Assembly (NCBI GenBank): GCA_036404435.1
Contig: DASWZN010000032.1
Location: 223,610-287,609, forward strand
DNA: 64,000 bases
Origin: DASWZN01 sp036404435
Lineage (GTDB): Bacteria; Acidobacteriota; Terriglobia; Bryobacterales; Bryobacteraceae
Direction: 5' to 3'
Shown here: positions 25,707-34,243 of the stretch, one piece after another
Layout of the letters: the number at the start of each line of letters is the position of its first letter
Numbering within the stretch: position 1 is the stretch's first letter
The notes under the pieces: model-generated
The model's database searches: none
Told to the model about the DNA's origin: nothing
What the model saw: the letters and a program-made list of their open reading frames with translations, nothing else
Position numbers and translations under genes: made by a program

Positions 25707-27520
25707 TAAAGCACCGCCATCCAAGTTCGGTACCGCGACCGCGCGTCCCAGGTGTTGCCGGCGGAGGCGTAATCGCACAGCGCCACCTTGCCTCCCGCCG
25801 CCGCGAAGGCCATTTCGATGCCGGCTGGCGGCGTAACCGGCTTCAGATCGCCCGCGCCGAGCGACACGGGCTCGTCGATGGTCCCGCCCAGTCTGAGGTC
25901 GCGCGCCAGCGCCACCGGACCGCGGACGACGGCCAGGTACCTCCGGCCGACATCGGCAGTCGTCAAAATCCTGGGGCGAAGATCGAGGCTCAGGCGAACC
26001 TGGTCGCCCGCCTTCCAGCGCCTCTCGATGACGGCCCAACTCCCGGCCCGCACGCCGTCAACAGCGGCCCCGTTCACGCTGACCGAGGTCGTCTCGCTCC
26101 ACTGCGGAACGCGCAGCCGCAGCGCGAAGGATTCGGCCTGCGCCGGCTCGATCCGGATGTGCACCTCGCCGGACGAAGGGTAGTCCGTCTTCATCTCCAG
26201 GCGGCACTGCCGCAACTTCCACACCCCGTCTGAATAAAAACTGACCACGGGGCCATCCGCGCCCATCATGACCGCGACTTCGGGCAGCAGCATCATGCCC
26301 CGCGGCCCGTTCGCCACGCAGCAACTCAGCTCCATGCCGCACTGCCGCTCTCCCAGCTTGCGGACTCCCTCCAGCCAACTGTATTGAGCGAACGACGATC
26401 CGTCGGGCGTCATGGCGCCGGCGAGCGCGTTGTAAGCGGTCCGCTCGATTTCATCCGCAAAGCGCGGCTCGGCGGTCACGCGCAACAGGTGCGCACAGAG
26501 TTGCATCCAGCTCACGCCCAAGCAGGTTTCCATGGAGCGGGGACGAACCTCGGTCTGGTGCGCCTGGCCGCCGTACCAGCATTCGGCCGCGGACCCGGAG
26601 CCGGCCACGTTGATCTCCGTGTGCCGAATGCTCTTGAACGTCCGCGTGGCTGCAACCAGCGCGGGCGCCCAGCCCGTCTCGCGGTACAACTCGACCAGGC
26701 CGGCGTAGCAGGACATCATCTCGTACGCCTTCTGCCCGTTCTCCCAGGACCACCATTTCTTCGGCGGTGGAAAGCGCTCCGCCACCGGCACATTAGCCTT
26801 CTCGATCAACTGCGGTCCCTTCGATGAGGACCAGCGCTGGAGGATGTATTCGGCGAATCGCAGGTAGCGCTCGTCGTGCGTGCGCCGGTAGAGCCGCACC
26901 ATCGGCTCGAGCACCGAGCTGGCGGCCATCCCACGGTACAGGCCGAGCGTGACGATGTCGGCGCCGCCGGGACCGACCTCCCGCAGCAGATGATCGGCCA
27001 GGCGCGTGGCGCCGCGCAGCGCCGCCGGATCGGCCGTCAGATCGTACCAGGCCAGCAGGCCCAGCAGCGTGTACTTGCGGCCCCACACGTCCCACCCTTC
27101 GAGATGGCTGCCGGCGGCATAGTTGCCGATGTAGCCGTCTGCGCTCTGCGTGTCGAGAAGCTCGCGGACGGATTGGCCGAGCCGCTCGTGCCATTCGTAG
27201 CTGCCTGCGTATTCACTGGCGGCGACGGCGGAGAGGAACCATTTGCCCCAGAACTCGGTCTGCCAGCAGCTCCGCTCCGAGCGATGGCGAAATGGCTCGA
27301 CCAGTTTCTCGGGGTCCTGCGCGAAGATGCGGTTGCGAATGCAGAGGTCCAGCTTCCGGCCGAGCGTGCCGCCCAAGTGAACGTCTCGAAGCGGGATGGG
27401 AGTCAGGCCGTCGACGACCGGGTGCCGCGGCAGATCGAGGGGAGACGGTGCGCGGCAGGCGTCCCCGGCCAGCAGTCCGAGGAGGGCCAAGAGTTGGCGG
27501 CGGTTGAGATCCGTTGTCAT
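25706..27520 (-). CDS. GH127-type glycoside hydrolase (beta-L-arabinofuranosidase-like)
   Basis: A 604-residue exported enzyme of the GH127 (DUF1680) family, which removes beta-L-arabinofuranose using a zinc-bound cysteine nucleophile. The N-terminus has NRRQLLALLG, a Tat-type twin-arginine signal, followed by GDAC, which could be a lipid-attachment cysteine. The (alpha/alpha)6 barrel spans about 60-400. The METC motif and the SCC pair (LSCCVANG) match the Glu-Cys and Cys-Cys zinc/nucleophile ligands. The Glu in AECWYGG is the best acid/base candidate. A beta-sandwich tail follows. The ATG overlaps the stop of the GT39-like gene (ATGA), so both are made together. The true sugar is not proven. 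Confidence 0.85.
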   Translation of the reverse strand: MTTDLNRRQLLALLGLLAGDACRAPSPLDLPRHPVVDGLTPIPLRDVHLGGTLGRKLDLCIRNRIFAQDPEKLVEPFRHRSERSCWQTEFWGKWFLSAVAASEYAGSYEWHERLGQSVRELLDTQSADGYIGNYAAGSHLEGWDVWGRKYTLLGLLAWYDLTADPAALRGATRLADHLLREVGPGGADIVTLGLYRGMAASSVLEPMVRLYRRTHDERYLRFAEYILQRWSSSKGPQLIEKANVPVAERFPPPKKWWSWENGQKAYEMMSCYAGLVELYRETGWAPALVAATRTFKSIRHTEINVAGSGSAAECWYGGQAHQTEVRPRSMETCLGVSWMQLCAHLLRVTAEPRFADEIERTAYNALAGAMTPDGSSFAQYSWLEGVRKLGERQCGMELSCCVANGPRGMMLLPEVAVMMGADGPVVSFYSDGVWKLRQCRLEMKTDYPSSGEVHIRIEPAQAESFALRLRVPQWSETTSVSVNGAAVDGVRAGSWAVIERRWKAGDQVRLSLDLRPRILTTADVGRRYLAVVRGPVALARDLRLGGTIDEPVSLGAGDLKPVTPPAGIEMAFAAAGGKVALCDYASAGNTWDARSRYRTWMAVL

Positions 27521-28992
27521 CTGCTCTCCGGCCGGTCGAACTCGACGGCCACCACGTCGCCGAACGGGCCCAGGCGGCGGCTGGTCCAGCCCGCCAGCTC
27601 GGGCCGCCGCCCGAACCAATTCTCCCAGAAGTACGCGTTGAGCCGGTGGCCATACACGAAGAAACGGCCGGAAGCGGGGAGGGTCGATTGTACGAGCGCG
27701 GCGGCGAACGGCTCCCAGTCGGGGGGCGAGGTCGAAAACGGAAACGGAACCACGCGGCCGCGCAGCGGATAGGCCACCAGGGGAGAGTAGAGTGCCGAAG
27801 GAAGGGGATAGCCGGGATGCCACAGCGGCGCCTGCGTCTCGACGAACGGGCTCGGGAAGATGACGGGCGTCGCGGGTCCGGGCGTGAGCTGGTCGATCGC
27901 GCGCGCGGCTCCACGCCAGTCCATGTTGGCGTGTGCCGGCCAGAGCTGCCGCCAATCCGGGCGCAGGAGCACGACTCCAAGTCCAAGCGCCACCGCCAGA
28001 GGCCTCCACATACGGGAGGGGATGTGACGGGAGGCCAGAGCCGCGCCCGCCAGCGCCGCCCCAGGCAACGCCAGCGAGTAGTACCTCTGCACAAACACGC
28101 TGATGCCCGCCAGATGGGACAACGCAAAGAGGCACGCAGGCGGCCACAGCCACCACAGAGCGATCAGTACGAGCGACGAGCGCGCGGGCGTCGGCGCGTC
28201 GGGGGATCCGTGGAAGATCCGTGAGATGAGCCACGTTCCCGCCCAGCATCCGCCGAGCAGGACGGGCACCATCGAATGGAACAGAGCCCAGGGGCCAGGC
28301 AAGGAAGCGATGACATGCGCTCGGGCGTCGTGCGACAGCCCCAGCGCTTCGATGCCGGAAGGCACGAGAGCGAGCGCCACGAGCGCGAAGACTGCGCCGG
28401 CGCGAAGCCACGTCACGCTCGTGTCCTTCGAAAACAGCCGTGCCGCCGCGTACCCTGCGAATACGAGATAGAAGGGGCAGTAAAGCGGGTGGACCTGCCA
28501 CAGCAGGGCCGCGAAGACCACGAACAGCACCGCGTCGCGCCAGCGCCCCCGATCGAGCCACCCGACCAGGAACCAAAGAGCCGCCGCCATGATGACCGTG
28601 CCCAGGGCGTAAGGGCGCGCATCGGCCGCCTGAAAGTTGAAGCCATGCATGGTCAGGCAGGCGAAAGCCGCAAACCACGCCGCTTCCGGGTGAATCAGCC
28701 GGGCGGCCAGGCGGGCGATCAGGTAGAGGGCCACGCCCATCGCCAGCGTGGAAGGAAGCCGGAAGACCACCTCCGAGAAGCCACCCAGAGCCACGGCGAT
28801 CCGGGGCAGCACAAAGTAGATCGATCCCAGCAACCCCGGCAAGAGCGCGGCGGAGGGGTGCGAGGCGCCGTAGCGGATCACGAAGACGGTGCCCGTCTCA
28901 TCCGTCCAGAAGCTCGACGCCAGCGGCATCAGCCAAAGGCGGATGATGGCCAGAGCGAGTAGCGCCGCCAGAGCCAGGGTCCATCGCTTCAA
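27517..28992 (-). CDS. GT39-like membrane glycosyltransferase
   Basis: A 491-residue GT-C-type protein. Helix 1 (MKRWTLALAALLALAIIRLW, beginning at residue 1) is followed by SSFWTDETGTVF, with the D-E pair of the GT39/ArnT group. There are about ten helices and a soluble C-terminus from about 375. No ATG lies between the upstream divergent gene and helix 1. The TTG at 28992 is preceded at exactly 6 nt by TATACT (minus, 29004-28999), so a leaderless TTG start is proposed. It is translationally coupled to the GH127 gene. The pair may add and trim the same pentose-like sugar on an exported glycan, which is inference. Confidence 0.8.
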   Translation of the reverse strand: MKRWTLALAALLALAIIRLWLMPLASSFWTDETGTVFVIRYGASHPSAALLPGLLGSIYFVLPRIAVALGGFSEVVFRLPSTLAMGVALYLIARLAARLIHPEAAWFAAFACLTMHGFNFQAADARPYALGTVIMAAALWFLVGWLDRGRWRDAVLFVVFAALLWQVHPLYCPFYLVFAGYAAARLFSKDTSVTWLRAGAVFALVALALVPSGIEALGLSHDARAHVIASLPGPWALFHSMVPVLLGGCWAGTWLISRIFHGSPDAPTPARSSLVLIALWWLWPPACLFALSHLAGISVFVQRYYSLALPGAALAGAALASRHIPSRMWRPLAVALGLGVVLLRPDWRQLWPAHANMDWRGAARAIDQLTPGPATPVIFPSPFVETQAPLWHPGYPLPSALYSPLVAYPLRGRVVPFPFSTSPPDWEPFAAALVQSTLPASGRFFVYGHRLNAYFWENWFGRRPELAGWTSRRLGPFGDVVAVEFDRPESR

Positions 28993-28998
28993 GCTTCG

Positions 28999-29019
28999 AG
29001 TATAGACCCTTGTTACACT
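28999..29019. promoter_or_regulatory. Divergent -10 elements for the GT39-like gene and the Ser/Thr kinase
   Basis: TATACT on the minus strand (29004-28999) ends 6 nt before the TTG at 28992. TACACT on the plus strand (29014-29019) ends 7 nt before the ATG at 29027. The two starts are only 34 bp apart, so both transcripts are predicted to be essentially leaderless and the promoters must overlap. Confidence 0.5.
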
Positions 29020-29026
29020 ACGACCG

Positions 29027-31711
29027 ATGGCACACTGTCCGAGTTGCGCCACGGAGAACCCCGACACCAGCCGGTTCTGCGGAAACTGCGCCGCGCCGCT
29101 GGGTCCTCCCGCAAGCAGTTCGCAGACGGAGACAATCGCCGAGACGGCGCGCCCGCGCTCTCGAACGTCGGCGCCGAAGCCCGGCTCTTCGAGCACGGCG
29201 GATGAAGGCCGCTTCCCGCCCGGCACGTTGCTGCTCGATCGCTACCGCATCATCGCGCTGCTGGGCACGGGCGGCATGGGCGAGGTCTACCGCGCCTCCG
29301 ACCTCAAGCTCGGCCAGCCGGTCGCGCTGAAGTTCCTTCCCGAGGCCGTCGCCGAGGACGAGCGCGCGCTGGCGCGGTTCCGCAACGAGGTTCGCATCGC
29401 GCGCCAGGTCTCTCATCCCAACGTCTGCCGCGTTTATGACATCGGGGAAATCGACGGTCTGCAGTTCCTCTCGATGGAGTACGTGGATGGCGAGGACCTG
29501 GGGTCGCTGCTGCGGCGCATCGGCCGGCTGCCCGCGGACAAAGCTCTCGAAATCGCGCGCAAGCTCTGCGCCGGCCTCGCCGCCGCGCACGACAAGGGAG
29601 TGCTGCATCGGGATCTGAAGCCGTCCAACGTTATGCTCGACGGCCGCGGCAACGTGCTGATCGCGGATTTTGGCCTCGCGGCGCTGAGCGGGCAGGTTCA
29701 ACAGCACGAGATCCGCCACGGAACGCCGGCCTACATGGCGCCGGAACAGCTCGCCGGCAAAGAGGTCACGCAGGCGAGCGACATCTACGCCCTCGGCCTG
29801 GTGCTTTACGAGGTCTTCACCGGCAAGCGCGCCTACGAAGCGGACAGCTTGGATGGGTTGCGCAAGCTCGAGGAAGGGTCGGCGCCTCCCAGCCTGGTCA
29901 CGCTGGTGAAGGAGATCGACCCCGCCATCGAGCGCGTCATCCTGCGGTGTCTTGCGCCGGAGCCCCGCCAGCGGCCAGCCTCCGCGCTGGCGGTGGCCGC
30001 CGCGCTGCCGGGAGGCGATCCGCTGGCCGCGGCGCTGGCTGCGGGAGAGACGCCTTCGCCGGACATGGTCGCCGCATCCGGCGCCAGCGAAGGGCTGCGA
30101 CCGGGGGTCGCCATGGCGTTGCTGGGTGGCGTCATCCTGGCTCTGATCGCCGCCGCTCTGCTGAACGCAAAGGCAAACCTGCTCCAGAGAATCCCCTTCG
30201 AGAACTCGTCGGAGGCGCTCACCGTCAAGGCGCGCGAAATGGTTCAGAGGCTCGGCTACAGCCAGCGCGCCGTAGGCTCCGCCTCCGGGTTCGAGTTCTC
30301 CTACGACTACGCGAAATACGTTCCCAAGCACGATCCTTCTCCCGCCCGGTGGTCCCATATCGGCAGCGGCCAGCCGGACCTGGTGCGTTTCTGGTATCGC
30401 CAGAGCCCGCGCTACTTCGATCCCGGTTATGAGTTGGAGGTCTCGCCGTCGCATCCGCAAATCAACGTTTCCGGCGAGGTCTTGCTGCTCCTCGACACCG
30501 AAGGCCGGCTGCTCTATCTCTCCGCCATGCCCCCGCAGGTGGACACGAGCAAGGGCCCACCTCCGCCCAGCGACTGGAACGCGCTGTTCGCCGCGGCCGG
30601 ACTCGATCCGGCCAAGTTCCAGCCAGCCGACCCGCAGTGGCTGCCGGAGGTCGGCTTCGACACCCGCGCTGCCTGGACCGGCGCGTATCCCGGCGCGCCC
30701 AAGCTCCCGCTGCGCGTCGAGGCGGCGTCCTGGCGCGGCAAACCGGTTTACTTCCATATGATCGGAGCCTGGACCCGACCCTGGCGCATGCGCGAATTCG
30801 AGTTCAGCGCGGGCGCGCGGGCCAGCGGCATGATCGTCATGACGCTCTTCTGCCTGATCGCGGTGGTGGCCGCTCTGATGGCGCGCCGGAACACCAAGCT
30901 CAACCGCAGCGACGTGCGCGGCGCGATGCGCCTGGGCGGATTCATGCTCCTGGTGAACATGCTGACCTATGCGTTCGAGATGTACCACGTCCCGAACGAT
31001 GACGAGTTGGGTTTGATCGCGCACGCCATGAGCGAGGCGTTGTTCAGCGCCGCCCTGGTGGGGATCCTGTACCTGGCACTCGAGCCCATGGTGCGCCGGC
31101 GGTGGCCGGGGACCATAGTCTCCTGGAGCCGGATTCTGGGCGGCAAGCTCCGCGACCCGCTGGCCGGCGGCGACGTCTTGATCGGCGTCGCCTTTGGGAT
31201 GTTTTGGGTCCTGGTGCTTCAGGCGGATGTGTGGATCCGATGGAGTTTCGGCGCGCTGCCCTATTCCGGGGGCTTAGGCTCTCTCGCCGGCATTCGGTAT
31301 CTCGCCAGCAACCTTTTGGGCAACGTGGCCGGCGGCGTCATGTTCGCGTTCGGCGCCTTCCTGCTGGTTTTCCTTCTGCGTTGGATCCTGAGGAGAGACT
31401 GGCTCGCGGGGGCAAGCTTCGTCGCGATTTTCATGCTCCTTGGGGGGCTCAGCTCGGACGAGGGGCTTTTGGCGGTCCCCGTCGCGGCGCTTGTGTACGG
31501 GGTGTTCGTGGTGCTGCTCCTTCGTTACGGGATCGTGCCGCTGGTGGTCAGCATCTTCACCGCGGATTTCCTACTCAACGCGCCGCTCACGCTCGATTTC
31601 TCCTCCTGGTACTTCGGCAGCTCGCTGGCGGCGCTGCTGGCGGTTCTGGCGGTGGCGGTTTACGGCTTCCGCTGCACCGTGGCGGGCAAGCGGCTGTTCG
31701 AGCTCGAGTAG
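29027..31711 (+). CDS. Membrane Ser/Thr protein kinase with zinc ribbon and polytopic C-terminal domain
   Basis: An 894-residue signalling protein. Residues 4-21 form a CPSC...CGNC zinc ribbon, followed by a linker rich in Ser and Thr. The Hanks-type kinase domain (about 73-340) is complete: GTGGMGEV P-loop, VALKF lysine, HRDLKPSN at about 194-201, DFG at 214-216, and APEQL. A first membrane helix near 360-382 is followed by a soluble segment (about 385-595) and then about eight helices to the C-terminus. All catalytic residues are present. The C-terminal half resembles no family I can name firmly. It may sense a membrane or lipid signal. The ATG is preceded by TACACT at 7 nt. Confidence 0.87.
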   Translation: MAHCPSCATENPDTSRFCGNCAAPLGPPASSSQTETIAETARPRSRTSAPKPGSSSTADEGRFPPGTLLLDRYRIIALLGTGGMGEVYRASDLKLGQPVALKFLPEAVAEDERALARFRNEVRIARQVSHPNVCRVYDIGEIDGLQFLSMEYVDGEDLGSLLRRIGRLPADKALEIARKLCAGLAAAHDKGVLHRDLKPSNVMLDGRGNVLIADFGLAALSGQVQQHEIRHGTPAYMAPEQLAGKEVTQASDIYALGLVLYEVFTGKRAYEADSLDGLRKLEEGSAPPSLVTLVKEIDPAIERVILRCLAPEPRQRPASALAVAAALPGGDPLAAALAAGETPSPDMVAASGASEGLRPGVAMALLGGVILALIAAALLNAKANLLQRIPFENSSEALTVKAREMVQRLGYSQRAVGSASGFEFSYDYAKYVPKHDPSPARWSHIGSGQPDLVRFWYRQSPRYFDPGYELEVSPSHPQINVSGEVLLLLDTEGRLLYLSAMPPQVDTSKGPPPPSDWNALFAAAGLDPAKFQPADPQWLPEVGFDTRAAWTGAYPGAPKLPLRVEAASWRGKPVYFHMIGAWTRPWRMREFEFSAGARASGMIVMTLFCLIAVVAALMARRNTKLNRSDVRGAMRLGGFMLLVNMLTYAFEMYHVPNDDELGLIAHAMSEALFSAALVGILYLALEPMVRRRWPGTIVSWSRILGGKLRDPLAGGDVLIGVAFGMFWVLVLQADVWIRWSFGALPYSGGLGSLAGIRYLASNLLGNVAGGVMFAFGAFLLVFLLRWILRRDWLAGASFVAIFMLLGGLSSDEGLLAVPVAALVYGVFVVLLLRYGIVPLVVSIFTADFLLNAPLTLDFSSWYFGSSLAALLAVLAVAVYGFRCTVAGKRLFELE

Positions 31712-31755
31712 CTCGCCGGGCGGCGGGCGCTCTATGAGAAGATCGGGTTTAGCAG

Positions 31756-33144
31756 ATGGATAACATCACGATCGTGGTTCTCGCCGCAGGCCTCGGCACG
31801 CGCATGAAATCCCGAAAGGCCAAGGTTCTGCACCAGGCCGGCGGCCTGACGTTGATTGAGCACGTCGCCGCGGCCGCGGCTGCCGTCGCGCCGCCGGAGC
31901 GCATTGCGGTCGTGGTCGGGCACCAGGCCGAGCTGGTTGAGGCCGCGGTGGCCGGGCGCGGCGTGCGCTTCGCCCTGCAGCGCGATCAGCGCGGCACCGG
32001 CCACGCCGTGGTGGCCTGCCGCGAGTTGCTCGAGCCCATGGGCGGCGACGTCGTGATCCTGTTGGGCGATTGCCCGTTGCTCTCGCCTGCCACCATCGAG
32101 AGCCTGGTGGCGGCTCAGCGCGGTTCGAGCGCCGCCGCCACCGTCATCACCACGGTCCTCGAAGATCCCAGCGCCTACGGGCGGATCGTCCGCGCCCCGG
32201 ATGGCTCGGTCGCCGCCATCGTCGAGCACAAAGCCGCTACCCCTGCCCAGCGCGCCATCCGCGAGATCAACTCCGGCATTTACTGCTTCCGGGGCGATCT
32301 GCTGTGGAGGCACCTGGACGAGATCGGCACGGACAATCCCGCCCGCGAGTATTACCTCACCGACATCGTGGAGATTCTCCGCCGCCACGGCCACAGGGTG
32401 GCGCCTCTCTTGATCGAGGATTCGAGCGAGCTTCTGGGCATCAATACGCGCGCCGAGCTGGCGCAGGTAGACTCCATCCTGCGCGCGCGCAAGGTGCGCC
32501 AGGTCATGCTCGACGGCGTCACCGTCGAAAAGCCCGAGACGGTCACCATCGACGCAGGCGTCGAGATCGGTTGCGACACAGTCATCGAGCCATTTGCGCG
32601 CATCCTCGGGCGCAGCGCGATCGGCGAGGATTGCCGCATTGGCGCCTGCTCCATCGTCCGCGATTCCGAGCTGGCCGGCGGGGTCGAGATTCTGCCGTTC
32701 ACTTCTATCGACTCCTCGCGCGTCGACCGCGGCGCGCGCGTCGGCCCCTTTGCCCGGCTGCGCCAGAACGCCCGCGTGAAGGGCGGCGCACGGGTGGGCA
32801 ATTTCGTGGAGATGAAGAATGCCGAGCTAGGCGAGGGAGCGAAGTCCCAGCACCTGGCTTACCTGGGCGACGCCACTATCGGCGACCGCGCCAACGTCGG
32901 CGCGGGCACTATCACCTGCAACTACGATGGCGCGCGCAAGCACCGCACTACGATCGGCCCCGGCGCCTTCATCGGCAGCAATTCCACGCTGGTCGCCCCC
33001 ATCGAGATTGGCGAAGGAAGCTACGTCGCGGCGGGCTCCGTGATCACCGATCCCGTGCCGGCGGACGCACTCGCCCTCGGCCGTGGCCGCCAGGTGAACA
33101 AGGAAGGCTGGGCCAAGAAGCGCCGGGAGACACGCGCGAAGTAG
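31756..33144 (+). CDS. glmU: Bifunctional GlcNAc-1-phosphate uridyltransferase / GlcN-1-phosphate acetyltransferase
   Basis: Catalyses the last two steps to UDP-GlcNAc, the precursor of peptidoglycan and lipopolysaccharide. The 462-residue size is normal. The N-terminal pyrophosphorylase domain starts VVLAAGLGTRMKS and has GDCPLLSP for the metal-bound nucleotide. The linker helix is followed by a left-handed beta-helix with hexapeptide repeats from about 255. HLAYLGDATIG carries the acetyltransferase histidine and GAGTITCNYDG is the acetyl-CoA loop. Both active sites are intact. It supplies sugar for the glycan enzymes elsewhere in the window. It converges on truB with a 15-bp gap. Confidence 0.96.
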   Translation: MDNITIVVLAAGLGTRMKSRKAKVLHQAGGLTLIEHVAAAAAAVAPPERIAVVVGHQAELVEAAVAGRGVRFALQRDQRGTGHAVVACRELLEPMGGDVVILLGDCPLLSPATIESLVAAQRGSSAAATVITTVLEDPSAYGRIVRAPDGSVAAIVEHKAATPAQRAIREINSGIYCFRGDLLWRHLDEIGTDNPAREYYLTDIVEILRRHGHRVAPLLIEDSSELLGINTRAELAQVDSILRARKVRQVMLDGVTVEKPETVTIDAGVEIGCDTVIEPFARILGRSAIGEDCRIGACSIVRDSELAGGVEILPFTSIDSSRVDRGARVGPFARLRQNARVKGGARVGNFVEMKNAELGEGAKSQHLAYLGDATIGDRANVGAGTITCNYDGARKHRTTIGPGAFIGSNSTLVAPIEIGEGSYVAAGSVITDPVPADALALGRGRQVNKEGWAKKRRETRAK

Positions 33145-33159
33145 GGCGGTACCGCGGGA

Positions 33160-34041
33160 TCACAGCACCAGCATGGGGTGGTACAGACTGGGCAGCTTCG
33201 CCTCGCCGATGGCGATCAGCTCGCCGTGCTGCCCTACGGCCTTTACGTAACGCGAGCCCGGCCGCACCCGGAACGGCGAGACGCGGAAGTCGCGCCCCTG
33301 GCGGATGAACGTCGCCGTCAGCGTGTCCACGAACTCGCACGGGAATTCGGGCAACATTTCGGCGGCGGGAATGTAAGCCTCGATGAAGCGGTCCTCCTTG
33401 GCCAGTTCCTCGAGCTGTTCCAGGCTGCGTGCCTGCTCGATCGAGAAATCGCCGCAGCGCAAGCGGATCAGCTTCTCGAGGAACGCGCCGCAGCCCACCA
33501 GCTTGCCCAGATCGTGGGCCAGCGCGCGCAGATACGTTCCCGCTGAGCAGTGGACCACCACGCGCGCCTCCGCGCCGGCGCACTCAAGCAGCTCGAGCGA
33601 GCGGATCGTCACTTCCACCGGCTTCAGCTCCACCTCGACCTTCTTGCGCGCCACGCGGTAGGCCGGCACCCCGTCGATCTTCTTCGCCGAAATCGGCGGC
33701 GGCGTCTGCTGGATGGTTCCCCGGAACCCATCGAGCAGCGGCTCGATCAGCTCCCGCGTGACCTCTACCTCCACATGCGGCGAAGTCGGAGCCCCGTCCC
33801 GGTCGTAGCTGTCGGTGGAGTGGCCGAAGCGGATGACCGCGTCGTAGACCTTATCGCTGTGCACGTAGAACTGCGCCAGCCGCGTGGCGCCGTCCACCAC
33901 CAGGGGCAGCACGCCCGTCGCCATGGGATCCAGCGTGCCCAGGTGCCCCACCCGGCGCGTCCCCGCGAGGCGGCGGATCTTGTTCACCGCGTCGTGCGAG
34001 GTCCATCCGGCCGGCTTGTTGACAACGATCGCTCCGTTCAT
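33160..34041 (-). CDS. truB: tRNA pseudouridine-55 synthase
   Basis: Converts U55 of the T loop of tRNAs to pseudouridine. The 293-residue protein has GWTSHDAVNKIRR and GHLGTLDPMATGVLP, with the catalytic aspartate at residue 38. YDAVIRFGHSTDSYDRDG and the PUA-like C-terminal region complete the TruB layout. TACAGT on the minus strand (34055-34050) ends 8 nt before the ATG, with AGGA between, so either a short-leader or leaderless start is possible. The usual rbfA or rpsO neighbours are absent. Assignment is firm. Confidence 0.96.
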   Translation of the reverse strand: MNGAIVVNKPAGWTSHDAVNKIRRLAGTRRVGHLGTLDPMATGVLPLVVDGATRLAQFYVHSDKVYDAVIRFGHSTDSYDRDGAPTSPHVEVEVTRELIEPLLDGFRGTIQQTPPPISAKKIDGVPAYRVARKKVEVELKPVEVTIRSLELLECAGAEARVVVHCSAGTYLRALAHDLGKLVGCGAFLEKLIRLRCGDFSIEQARSLEQLEELAKEDRFIEAYIPAAEMLPEFPCEFVDTLTATFIRQGRDFRVSPFRVRPGSRYVKAVGQHGELIAIGEAKLPSLYHPMLVL

Positions 34042-34071
34042 TCCTATTCACTGTAGCAGTGCTGCGCTGCC

Positions 34072-34210
34072 GCTCGTCGCTCGTTGCCCGTTGCTCGTTG
34101 ATCCATTTGCCGCCACGGAGGGCTGTGCCCGCTACGCGCCGGGACCGATACGGGAGCGAAACTGGGAAAGCCCGCCTGGATCAACGGGCAACGAGCAACG
34201 GGCAACGGGC
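34072..34210. repeat. Inverted repeat built from heptamers (CAACGGG type)
   Basis: Two 34-bp arms (34072-34105 and 34177-34210) are inverted copies with about five mismatches around a 71-bp centre. Each arm is a tandem of 7-bp units (CTCGTTG on the left, CAACGGG on the right). It fills the gap between truB and the divergent ABC transporter gene. Confidence 0.75.
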
Positions 34211-34243
34211 AAGGCGTTCCAACCCCGCTGCTATCCTGTGAAG

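Noticed and set aside
34072..34210. CRISPR-like array
   Set aside because: Repeats are 7-bp tandem units in inverted orientation with no unique spacers and no cas genes.
33884..34243. N-terminal extension of the ABC transporter
   Set aside because: It runs through truB and the heptamer inverted repeat and has no family similarity; the TATCCT box favours GTG 34244.
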